Shown in pieces: positions 18,033-26,795 of a stretch of 64,000 nucleotides of DNA. Under the pieces are notes generated by a model. The model did not search any database and was not told the DNA's origin. It saw only the letters and a list, made by a program, of their open reading frames with translations. The stretch lies in the NCBI GenBank assembly GCA_020199775.1, contig JAIVJZ010000004.1, positions 186,001-250,000 on the forward strand, in the 5' to 3' direction. The position numbers and the translations under genes were made by a program. This stretch comes from Acidobacteriota bacterium (GTDB lineage Bacteria; Acidobacteriota; Blastocatellia; Pyrinomonadales; Pyrinomonadaceae). Position 1 is the first letter of the stretch, and each line of letters opens with the position of its first letter.

Positions 18033-20863
18033 ATGAGCAAGGAGAATCAAGGGGGAGAGTCCGGCATCGCAAGTTTGAGCGAGGCGCGCGTGCGCGCGCA
18101 GGCCGCGCGCGGGTCGCTGGAACGCGAACTGGAAGACGTGCGCCTGCTGCTCGATCAGGGTCTCACTTCAGAGGTCTTGAAGCGGACGGCCTCGCTCATG
18201 CGCGCCTCGCGACAGGACGCGACGCTGCTCGGGCGCGCTCGCTGTTTGCTCTCGGCCGCGCTGGAGATGCAGGGGCGTTATCGCGAGTCGCTCGAAGCGG
18301 TGCGGCTGTACGAGCAGCCGGAGGAGCGCGCCAAGTGCGACCCCGTCTCTTCGATTTATCTCGGCGTCCAACTCGGTCTGGCCTACAACTACACGGGCGA
18401 TCACCCGAAGGCCATCGCGCTCCTGAACGCGACGCTGCGCGAAGCGACGGAGCACGGCGGCGGCGCGCAGGTCGGCTCGGTCTACGTCGCGCTCGCGCGC
18501 GTCTACCGCAACATCAACGAGTACACCATCGCGCGCGACCACGCGCAAAAGGCGCTCGAACATTTTCGCGGCACGGGCGACTGGCGCGGGCTGGCCGAAG
18601 CCAATTTCGGCATCGCGCTGGCGGAAGTTTACGAAGGCAACTACGAACCCGCGCTCGAACATTTCGGGCAGGCGTTGAAACTCGTCGGGGATCATCCCGC
18701 GCCTTACCTGCTCGGCAAAATCTACACGAACATGGCCGGGGTCTGCTGGTTTCTCAAGCGGCCGCACGACGGCATCAAATATTTAGAGACGGCGATCAGC
18801 TACTACGAGCGCACCGAGCACAAGGCCAACGCCGCCGACGGCTACAACAATCTCGGCATCCACCTCATCCTCGTCGGCGAATGGGATCGCGCGCAGGAAG
18901 CCCTAGAACGCGCCCTCACGCTCGCCTCCGAGACAGACAAGCGCGGCGAGCAGACGATGATCCTCGATTCGCTCGGCGAGTTGTTGATGCTGCGCGGCGA
19001 ACTGGAAGAGGCGGAGAAATATCTCGAACGCGCCGTCGAACTATCGCAGGAGCACGGCAACAAGTGGTACATCGGGCAAGCCCTGCGCACGCTCGGACGC
19101 TGCCACCTCGCGATGGGCCAGTTGGAACGCGCGCTCGCCGACGGGACGCGCGCGCTCGAATATGCCGGGCTTATCGGGGATCGTCAGGCCGTCTGCGACT
19201 CGCGCCTGTTGCTCGGAGAGATTTACCTGCGGCGCGGCGACCTCGTCCGGTGCGAAGAACAACTCAATCCGGTGTTGAGCGAGACGGCCGACACGTCCGC
19301 CGACTTCGCCGTGTCGGGCGAGGCGCAGCGTCTCCACGGCCTGCTCTCGCTCGCGCGGGGCGAACGCTTGCTCGCCGCGCAACACTTCGGGCGCAGCGTC
19401 TCCATCTACGAAATGCTCGGCGACCGCTACCGCAGCGCGCGCTCGCGCTACGACCTCGGACGCGCCTACGCCGCCGTGCAGCCCGAACGCGCCTATGAAT
19501 GTCTCGCGCGCGCCACGGAGACTTTTCGCGAACTCGGCGCACGGCTCGACATCACGCGCGCCGAAGAAGCCCTGAGCGCGCTCGCTCAACATTCCGTCGG
19601 CGACGACGCGCCCGCCGCGCTCCAACCGCGCTTCGACGACCTGACGCATTTAATCTTGCTGCGACTGACGGACGCCGTCGCCTCGCGCGAACTGCTCCTG
19701 CGCGAACTGGCCGCCGTCGTTAGTCAGGAGACGGGTGTGCGCCGGATTTTGATCGCCGAGACGGACGAAGAGGCGCGCGGCCGGGTCGTGGTGGCGCACG
19801 GCTGGACGGAGGACGAAGGCGGGGGACTGTTGGAGAAGTTGCATCGCGCGGAGGGCGCGGAAGAGACGAAGCGCGTCGCGGGCGAACATCAGGTCGAGAC
19901 CATCGAACTGCGCCCGACGAACGCGCCGCCCGCCACCTTGCTCGTGTCGCCGCCGGGGACGGCCGCGCTGCCGGGCGGCGTTTCGCTCGATCCGCTGCTA
20001 CGGATGGTCGAACTGGGTCTGGACGTTTGCGCGTTTCGCGAGCAGGCGCGCGAAGGTCTCGACGGCGCGGAGCAATCCACTCTCGCCAGCCAGAGTTTTA
20101 TGCCGGGCTTCATCCATTCGTCACCGGCCATGACGCGTCTGGTCGAAGAAGTACATAAAATACGTTCCTCCGACGTGACCGTGCTGGTCACGGGCGAGTC
20201 GGGGACGGGCAAGGAACTGGTCGCCCGCGCCATCCACGCGCTCTCGTCGCGCCGCGCCAAAGTCTTCGTCCCCTTCAACACGTGCGCATCATCGCCGCCA
20301 CCAACAGCGACCTCGAAGACATGGTGAAAGATGGCCGCTTCCGCGAGGATTTGTATTATCGTCTCAACGTCATTCGCCTGCGCGTGCCTCCGCTCAGGGA
20401 GCGTCGTTCGGAAATCCCGACGCTCGTCAATCACTACATCGGCCACTACGCGCAGAAGTTCAACCGCCGCGAAATCCGTATCACGCCGGAGACGATTGAC
20501 CTGCTGATGGTCTGCGACTGGCCGGGCAACATCCGTCAACTCGTCAACGAAATTCAACGCATCATGGCGCGCGCCGAAGACGGCACGTTGATCACGCCCG
20601 ATCATCTCTCGCCCGAACTCAAACGCACCTCCGCGCCCGTCTCCACGACGACCACGCACTTTGCCGCCTTCGGCGCGGCCGCGCAGCACGCGCCGGAAAC
20701 GCTCTCGCTGCCCGACGCCGTGGAAGACCTCGAACGCCGCATGATCGCCGACTCACTGCGCCGCCACAAAGGCAACATCTCACGCGCCGCACGCGAACTA
20801 GGCATCACGCGTCGCGGACTCCAACTAAAACTCGGACGCTACGCCATGAGCGCGACTTCCTGA
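18033..20863 (+). pseudogene. TPR-repeat / sigma-54-interacting AAA+ / Fis-HTH regulator, disrupted by deletion plus frameshift at ~20280
   Basis: First ORF to Walker A GESGTGKELVARAIHALSSRRAKVFVPFN; next frame resumes at VRIIAATNSDLEDMVKDGRFREDLYYRLNVIRLRVPPLRER...Fis HTH. The GAFTGA loop and Walker B are absent. Confidence 0.85.
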
Positions 20864-20897
20864 GTTGAAAGTCTCTCGCCGGATCGCCGCCGTTTCA

Positions 20898-20926
20898 TTG
20901 ACCTTCCGCGCGCTTTGTATTAGAAC
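20898..20926 (+). promoter_or_regulatory. Candidate sigma70 promoter for graspetide precursor (TTGACC-N17-TAGAAC)
   Basis: Hexamer match and spacing by eye, ~50 bp upstream of the precursor ATG. Confidence 0.35.
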
Positions 20927-20975
20927 TACAGGCGTTTTCCCCGACCTCACTTTGACAGCATAAGGAGACCCCAGC

Positions 20976-21170
20976 ATGAAACAGCAAGATAAAGCCAACG
21001 CCGAAACCACCCGCAACGATAAGCCGGAAGGCAATGAAACCCCATTCTTCGCGCGTTTCCTAGAAGGACAACTCGACGAATCCAACTCGCGCGCGGCCAA
21101 CGACGAAGCCGTTTTCGCAACTCTGAAATACCCCTCCGACCGCGACGAAGATCCCCTGTATCACATCTAA
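20976..21170 (+). CDS. Microviridin-type graspetide precursor peptide (64 aa)
   Basis: Leader motif PFFARFLEGQ and core ATLKYPSDRDEDPLYHI (microviridin TxKYPSDx[E/D]); SD AAGGAG; followed by two ATP-grasp genes. Confidence 0.93.
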   Translation: MKQQDKANAETTRNDKPEGNETPFFARFLEGQLDESNSRAANDEAVFATLKYPSDRDEDPLYHI

Positions 21171-21302
21171 GCGGCTAGAGAGCAGGCGCGATTTTTGAAC
21201 CCCGAAATTCATAGAGGCCGGGGCGCGCTCCCGGCATGCAAACATCCCGTCCGAGACGAACATTAAACCACTGCGCGCTTGCGCGAGTGCGCCGCAACAA
21301 CT

Positions 21303-21334
21303 GTTAAGGACATCCCGCGTGGGATGTCCTTAAC
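21303..21334. repeat. 14-bp perfect stem-loop GTTAAGGACATCCC-GCGT-GGGATGTCCTTAAC between precursor and ligase genes
   Basis: Directly read. Confidence 0.9.
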
Positions 21335-21378
21335 GCATGTCCTGAAACTCACCAAGCCCGACCCGACATACTATTCGT

Positions 21379-22359
21379 ATGGCGACCAAGCCGGAGCGGG
21401 ACACCGTCCTGCTGCTCACGCACAGCGGCGACTACTACACGGTGGATCGCGTCGCCGAAGCCCTCGCGCGTCGCGGCGCGAAAACTTTCCGCTTCGACAC
21501 GGATCGCTTCCCGCGCGAAGTGCGCCTCGCCGCGCGTCTCTCCGGCGCGGGCAATTACACCATCGAAGACGGCGCGGCGACGTGCGACGCGCGGGCGGTG
21601 CGCGCCGTCTGGGCGCGTAAGATTTGGCCGCCCGTGTTGGACGAACATCTCGACCCGAAGTTTCGGCAGATGTGCCTGCGCGAGAGCGTCGCCGCCCTCC
21701 ACGGATTCTTCGACGGGCTGCACGCGGCGCGCTGGGTCAACGACCGCGCGCGTGAAGACGAAGCCGGGAACAAACTCCGGCAACTGCGCCTCGCCGCCGA
21801 AGCGGGCTTGGCGATACCGCGCACGCTCCTGACGAACGACGCGGAACAGGCGCGGGAGTTCTTTCGCGAAAACGACGGCGCGCTCGTGGCGAAATTGCTC
21901 ACGGCCGTCTCCGTCAGCATGGGCGCGGATTCGGACTTCGTCTATACGAACAAAGTCGGCGCGGGCGACCTCGAAGACGCGGCCGGGCTGCGCCACAGCC
22001 CGATGGTGTTTCAGGAGCACATCCCGAAATCGCTCGAACTGCGCGTCGCCTACGTCGCCGGGAAATTCTTCGTCGGCGCGCTGGACGCGAGCCGCACCGT
22101 CGGCGGACAAATTGATTGGCGACGCGCCGCGCCCGGCGAATGCCGCTGGCAGCGAGACGAGATTCCGGCGGAACTCGCCGCGCAACTCACGACCCTGATG
22201 CGCCGCCTGCAACTCGTCTACGGCGCGATAGACATTATCCGCACGCCCGCAGGCCGACACGTCTTTCTCGAAGTCAACCCCGGCGGCGAATGGGGCATGC
22301 TCGAACGCGATCTAGACTTCCCCATCTCGGAAGCCATCGCCGACGCTCTCCTCGTCTGA
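21379..22359 (+). CDS. ATP-grasp graspetide ligase, MvdC/MdnB-like
   Basis: VLLLTHSGDYYTVDRVAEALARRGAKTFRFDTDRFPREVRL ... MVFQEHIPKSLELRV ... HVFLEVNPGGEWGMLERDLDFPISEAIADALL. Confidence 0.93.
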   Translation: MATKPERDTVLLLTHSGDYYTVDRVAEALARRGAKTFRFDTDRFPREVRLAARLSGAGNYTIEDGAATCDARAVRAVWARKIWPPVLDEHLDPKFRQMCLRESVAALHGFFDGLHAARWVNDRAREDEAGNKLRQLRLAAEAGLAIPRTLLTNDAEQAREFFRENDGALVAKLLTAVSVSMGADSDFVYTNKVGAGDLEDAAGLRHSPMVFQEHIPKSLELRVAYVAGKFFVGALDASRTVGGQIDWRRAAPGECRWQRDEIPAELAAQLTTLMRRLQLVYGAIDIIRTPAGRHVFLEVNPGGEWGMLERDLDFPISEAIADALLV

Positions 22360-22364
22360 AATTT

Positions 22365-23354
22365 ATGACCGTCCTCATCATCACCCACAGCGACGACAAC
22401 GAGAGCGTCGCGCTCGTCGCCGATTCCATCAGGAAACGCGGCGGCAACTCGTTTCGCTTCGACACCGACAAATTCCCGACCGAGGTTCAACTCGTCGCAC
22501 ACTACGGCGAAACTCACGAGAGATTTTCGCTCGCCGACGGCGGCGAGACGCTCGACCTGCGCGACGTGTCGGCCGTCTGGCATCGCCGCCTGAACGTCGC
22601 GGGGCGGCTGCCCGGCGAGATGGACGCCCAACTCCGCCGCGCCGCGCTCGGCGAATCGCGCGCGACCATCATGGGGATGCTCGCGAGTCTGAGGGTGTTT
22701 CGGATGGACGCCGAGCAGTCGATTCGTCGCGCCGAAAATAAGCAGTTGCAAATTCAGATGGCGCGCGAGTCGGGACTGGACACGCCGCGCACGCTCATCA
22801 CCAACGACCCCGAAGCCGTGCGCGCCTTCGCACGCACCTGCGAGCGTGGCATGATCACGAAGATGCTCTCATCCTTTGCGATCTACGAAGACGGCGCGGA
22901 AAAAGTAGTCTTCACCAACCCGGTTGCGGCCGAAGATTTGAACGATCTCGACGGGCTGCGTCTCTGCCCGATGGCTTTCCAGGAACAGGTGTCGAAGCAT
23001 TTGGAACTGCGCGTCACCATCGTCGGCCGTCGCGTGTTGGCCGCCGCCATTGACTCGCAGGCGTCCGCGCGCGCCGCGCACGATTGGAGGCGCGACGGCG
23101 TGCGGTTGATCGACGCGTGGCAACCCTACACGCTGCCGCCCGCGGTGGAAGAAAAACTGTTGAGCTTGATGGATTACTTCGAGTTGAACTACGGCGCGGC
23201 CGATCTTATCGTGACGCCCGAAGGCCGACACGTCTTTCTCGAAGTCAACCCCTCCGGCGAATTCTTCTGGCTCGAAAGGCATCCGGGGCTGCCCATCTCG
23301 GAAGCCATCGCCGACGTGCTGCTCGGCCTCTCGGAGCGTAGGGGTAAGGGGTAA
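22365..23354 (+). CDS. ATP-grasp graspetide ligase, MvdD/MdnC-like
   Basis: MTVLIITHSDDNESVALVADSIRKRGGNSFRFDTDKFPTEVQL ... VSAVWHRR ... NPSGEFFWLERHPGLPISEAIADVLL. Confidence 0.93.
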   Translation: MTVLIITHSDDNESVALVADSIRKRGGNSFRFDTDKFPTEVQLVAHYGETHERFSLADGGETLDLRDVSAVWHRRLNVAGRLPGEMDAQLRRAALGESRATIMGMLASLRVFRMDAEQSIRRAENKQLQIQMARESGLDTPRTLITNDPEAVRAFARTCERGMITKMLSSFAIYEDGAEKVVFTNPVAAEDLNDLDGLRLCPMAFQEQVSKHLELRVTIVGRRVLAAAIDSQASARAAHDWRRDGVRLIDAWQPYTLPPAVEEKLLSLMDYFELNYGAADLIVTPEGRHVFLEVNPSGEFFWLERHPGLPISEAIADVLLGLSERRGKG

Positions 23355-23432
23355 AGGGAAAAGGGTAAAGGGAAGTCAGAGAGCACTCAGGCTTTCCCCC
23401 TTACCCTTTTCCCCTTACCCTTTACCCTTCCC
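23341..23432. repeat. Heptamer-array hairpin, family GGGTAAA/AGGGAAA (arms 23341-23375 and 23392-23432)
   Basis: Left arm GGGGTAA|GGGGTAA|AGGGAAA|AGGGTAA|AGGGAAG; right arm is the approximate reverse complement. Confidence 0.85.
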
Positions 23433-23979
23433 GCGTATTCTCCGCCAGCATGTTGCAGAAGAGCGCGCCCTGTTCGACGGCGTCTTCGAGGGCTTTGTGC
23501 GTGTGCGGCAGGTCGTCGAACCAGTGCTTCGGCATGTTTGCTTTGACGACGTGGCGAAAATCTTTTTTGAGCATCGCCATCGCATAGGATTTGATGTCGA
23601 GGCCGACGAACGAGAACGGGCTCTCGCCCGCGAACTTGTGCAGATACCACTGCACGAACATGTAATCGAAGACGACCGGGTAGGCGACGAAGACGGGGTG
23701 GCCGGGCAGCGCCTTGAGCCACGCGAAGTAGTTTTTCATGGCCTCCGCGGGCGACTGCAACTCTTCACGGCAGGCCGCCCAAGCCTCCGGCTGCGTCTGC
23801 CACCAGGCCATCGTTTCGGGGTGGCCGCTCGCGCCGGGGAGCGTTTCGAGGTTGGCGGTGAACGTGCCGACGAGCGTCTTGTCGGCGAGGTAGGCGGCGG
23901 AGCCGAAACTGAGCATGGAATGAGGGCCGGGGATCGGCCCGTCGGTTTCCACGTCGGTGCTCACGTAAATTTCCTTCAT
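23422..23979 (-). CDS. DnaQ-like 3'-5' exonuclease
   Basis: [29 protein letters not shown] ... [16 protein letters not shown]. Confidence 0.8.
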   Translation of the reverse strand: MKEIYVSTDVETDGPIPGPHSMLSFGSAAYLADKTLVGTFTANLETLPGASGHPETMAWWQTQPEAWAACREELQSPAEAMKNYFAWLKALPGHPVFVAYPVVFDYMFVQWYLHKFAGESPFSFVGLDIKSYAMAMLKKDFRHVVKANMPKHWFDDLPHTHKALEDAVEQGALFCNMLAENTREG

Positions 23980-24063
23980 CTTTTTATCCTTGAGGCAAAC
24001 AAAATAACAAACCGAAATGGCGCGCGTCGCCGCGCCGGGACGTTAGCGGCTGAAGATAAACTA

Positions 24064-24097
24064 AGAGACGGCAGCACTCCGGTTGCGGCCGTCTCTT
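24064..24097 (-). terminator. Hairpin AGAGACGGC...GCCGTCTCT downstream of ATP-grasp gene
   Basis: 9-bp inverted repeat, 3' of the minus-strand CDS. Confidence 0.5.
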
Positions 24098-24135
24098 TCC
24101 CGAATCATGCAAAGCTGTCAATTAAAGTCCGGCGG

Positions 24136-25383
24136 TTAAACTTCGGGCGTCGGCTTCTTGGTGCGCGGCGTGGCGGATTTCGACGCGCTCTTGCGCGGGG
24201 CGGCGGATTTCGGCGTTCTGGCTGAAGCCGCGCGCGGAGTTTTGGCCGTGGCGTCGGGCGACGCTTCCGTCTCGCCGCTCCGGCCGAGAATGCCGGAGAC
24301 GGCGTTGGCCGCGCCCTCGACGAGGTCTGAGACGCCTGCCGCGATGTCGGCCGCAATCTCGCGTCCCGACTCAGGAATGATCGCGGAGACGGACTGCTGC
24401 GCGGCGGACGCGACCGCCGACATCGCCTGCGTCGCCGTCTCGATGGGGCGCGGGTTGAGCATCGCGTCCCAGCGATAACGAACTTCGGTCTGCGGCTCGG
24501 CGAGGCGTTTGAAGACGAGGTTGACGACCGTGTCGGTCACCCAGTTGTGATAGAACTCGCCGACCGATGCGAGTTCGGCGTCGGGCGCGGGGTTCATGAA
24601 ATCAATCGCGTAGGGGATGCCATCCTTGATGGCAAACTCGACGGTGTTGATGTCGTAGCCGAGCGCGCGGCAGAGCGTGCGCACGTCGTTCGTGATGCGC
24701 TCGGCCAGTGCGGCCGAGAGATAATTCGGGTCTTGGATGTACTGCTCGCCGGACAGGTACGGCTTGCGCGGGTCGTAGGGCATGATCATCACTTCTTCCT
24801 GCCCGATGCAGTAGCAGCGCACGAACTGGTCGAAGGCGACGAATTCCTGAAGCGTCATGCAGAGCGTGCCCGTCGTGTCGTAAATCTGCCACAGTTCCTC
24901 AATCGAGTTGACGCGCGAGACGTTCTTCCAGCCGCCGCCGTCGAAGGGCTTGATGATGGCGGGCATGCCGACGTAGCCCACGATGCCCTGCCAGTCGAGC
25001 GGGAATTCGAGGTTGCGCAAAGACTCGCTCGTGATGCCTTCGATGTAGTCTTTCTGCGGCAGCAGGGCGGTCTTCGGGATGGCGACGCCGAGTTTGACGG
25101 CCAACGAGTAGTTGAAGAATTTATCGTCCGCCGACCACCAGAAGGGGTTGTTGATGATCTGCGTGCCTTCGAGCGCGGCGCGCTTGAGGAAGGCGCGGTA
25201 GAAGGGCACTTCGTGCGAGATGCGGTCGATAATGATGTCGTAGCGGCGTCCCTCGTCGAGCCGGACGCCGCCGACTTCGACGTACTCGGCGACCACTTCG
25301 CCCGCGCCGCGCTCGTTAATCCGGTCAATCAATGCCTGCGGAAAAGTCTTCTCGCGGCCGACTAAAATACCAACAGTCTTCAC
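24136..25383 (-). CDS. ATP-grasp domain protein (RimK/glutathione-synthase-like) with Lys/Ala/Pro/Ser-rich C-terminal tail
   Basis: AIIKPFDGGGWKNVSRV...FVAFDQFVRCYCIGQEEVMIMPYDPRKPYL...TVEFAIKDGIPYAIDFMNPAPD. Confidence 0.85.
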   Translation of the reverse strand: MKTVGILVGREKTFPQALIDRINERGAGEVVAEYVEVGGVRLDEGRRYDIIIDRISHEVPFYRAFLKRAALEGTQIINNPFWWSADDKFFNYSLAVKLGVAIPKTALLPQKDYIEGITSESLRNLEFPLDWQGIVGYVGMPAIIKPFDGGGWKNVSRVNSIEELWQIYDTTGTLCMTLQEFVAFDQFVRCYCIGQEEVMIMPYDPRKPYLSGEQYIQDPNYLSAALAERITNDVRTLCRALGYDINTVEFAIKDGIPYAIDFMNPAPDAELASVGEFYHNWVTDTVVNLVFKRLAEPQTEVRYRWDAMLNPRPIETATQAMSAVASAAQQSVSAIIPESGREIAADIAAGVSDLVEGAANAVSGILGRSGETEASPDATAKTPRAASARTPKSAAPRKSASKSATPRTKKPTPEV

Positions 25384-25690
25384 GTTTTTAATATCCTTTC
25401 AAAATATGGAGAATGACGGGCGGCGGGCGGGAGACGCGAACCGTCACCGTCGCCTGTCGCCGATTTCGCGCTTATGAAAACCGTGCACTCTACATGCCCC
25501 GTCGCCGTGTTGTCAATGCGAGGCGGCGGGCATCCGTCCGGTGGGTTTCCGGCATCAATATGTGTGTTTGACGTGAACACTGGCGTGGACGCCCGACGCC
25601 CGACGGCTTCTATGTTACAATTCGCGGCTTGATTTTCCGTCCTTCACTCCCGAAGGTTTTTAGCTAACAGTTTTTAAGGAGACGTTACCG

Positions 25691-26596
25691 GTGTTGCGAC
25701 GCTTTCATTTACTCGCGCTGGCGCTGATGTTGTTCGGCGCGGCCGGACTCTCGCGCCCCACGTTCGCGCAAACCCCACAACCGCCTCAAACCACTCAACC
25801 CGCCGTCCCGACCCCGACGCCGGAGTTGAAGGTTGATAAAAAGATTCAACCCGTCACCGGCAAGGACGCCGCGCCGACGGCCGAGCAGGTCGCCGAGACG
25901 GTGATCATCGTCTACGGCGGCGGCGGCGGGCGCGACACGCTCAAGCAGATCAGGCGCAACGGAGTCGAGCGCGGGAAGGTGACGCGCACGGCGAACGACG
26001 GGCGCGTCGAGGAGTTGAGTTACGAGCAGCGTTTCGTGCGCGGCGAGACGGCGGGCAAAGACAAGATTCGCGTGGATCAGAAGATGCCCACGATGGAATA
26101 TGCCCTCGTCTTCAACGAGGGGCGCATCTGGGGCATCATCAACGGCACGGCCTTTACGCCGAAGCAGGACGTGACCGCGGAATTTCTCTCGCAGTCGCAA
26201 CACGGCATCGACGCGCTGCTGCGTTACAAAGAGAACAATTCGACCGTCGCCTTCGTCGGCAAAGAGAAGTTGAAGGGTCTCGACCTCTGGGTGATCGATC
26301 TGACGGACAAGGATAAGAGCCGTACGCGCTACTACATCAGCGCGAACCCCGACATCCGTAAGACCGCGCGCGTCCTCTGGCTCGAATACGAGGAGACGCC
26401 GCCCGACGCCACCGCGCCGAGCAAGTATCGACGCACGTTCCACGACTATCGCTATTCGCAGAACACGCTCGTCCCGTACCGCTCCGTCCTCTACAGGGAC
26501 GATAAACAGGTGCAGGAGGCGCGCGTGCAGACCGTCACCTACGGCGTCAAGATGGACGAGAGTTTCTTCCAGAACCCGGAAGCGGCGGCCAATTGA
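25691..26596 (+). CDS. Secreted hypothetical protein (outer-membrane lipoprotein-sorting/LolA-like fold suspected)
   Basis: GTG start, signal peptide LLALALMLFGAAGLSRPTFAQ; LDLWVIDLTDKDKSRTRYYISANPDIRKTARVLW. Confidence 0.55.
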   Translation: MLRRFHLLALALMLFGAAGLSRPTFAQTPQPPQTTQPAVPTPTPELKVDKKIQPVTGKDAAPTAEQVAETVIIVYGGGGGRDTLKQIRRNGVERGKVTRTANDGRVEELSYEQRFVRGETAGKDKIRVDQKMPTMEYALVFNEGRIWGIINGTAFTPKQDVTAEFLSQSQHGIDALLRYKENNSTVAFVGKEKLKGLDLWVIDLTDKDKSRTRYYISANPDIRKTARVLWLEYEETPPDATAPSKYRRTFHDYRYSQNTLVPYRSVLYRDDKQVQEARVQTVTYGVKMDESFFQNPEAAAN

Positions 26597-26640
26597 AAGT
26601 CGCGCGTCTTAGTCGGGCACGAAGTCTTAAACGTTACCGC

Positions 26641-26679
26641 GAGAGGCCGAAACCGGGTGTTTCGGCCTCTCTCTTTTTT
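26641..26679 (+). terminator. Rho-independent terminator
   Basis: GAGAGGCCGAAA-CCGGGTG-TTTCGGCCTCTC then TCTTTTTT. Confidence 0.9.
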
Positions 26680-26795
26680 GCCGCCCGCGCAAAAGTTGAC
26701 GCTGTAGATTTAGACTTGCCGCTGTGTTAGTATCCCGCCGCCTTCGCCGTCCCTGACAACGTGAAAACACTCCGCCGCAGTTAAGGAGCAGCACC

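Noticed and set aside
20898-20975. Searched for a -24/-12 (sigma54) promoter before the precursor
   Set aside because: No TGGCAC-N5-TTGC-like sequence seen; a sigma70-like match is better, though weak
21279-21620. 113-aa ORF overlapping the start of the MvdC-like gene, considered as a second precursor
   Set aside because: No graspetide leader/core motif; Arg-rich out-of-frame translation beyond ~21380
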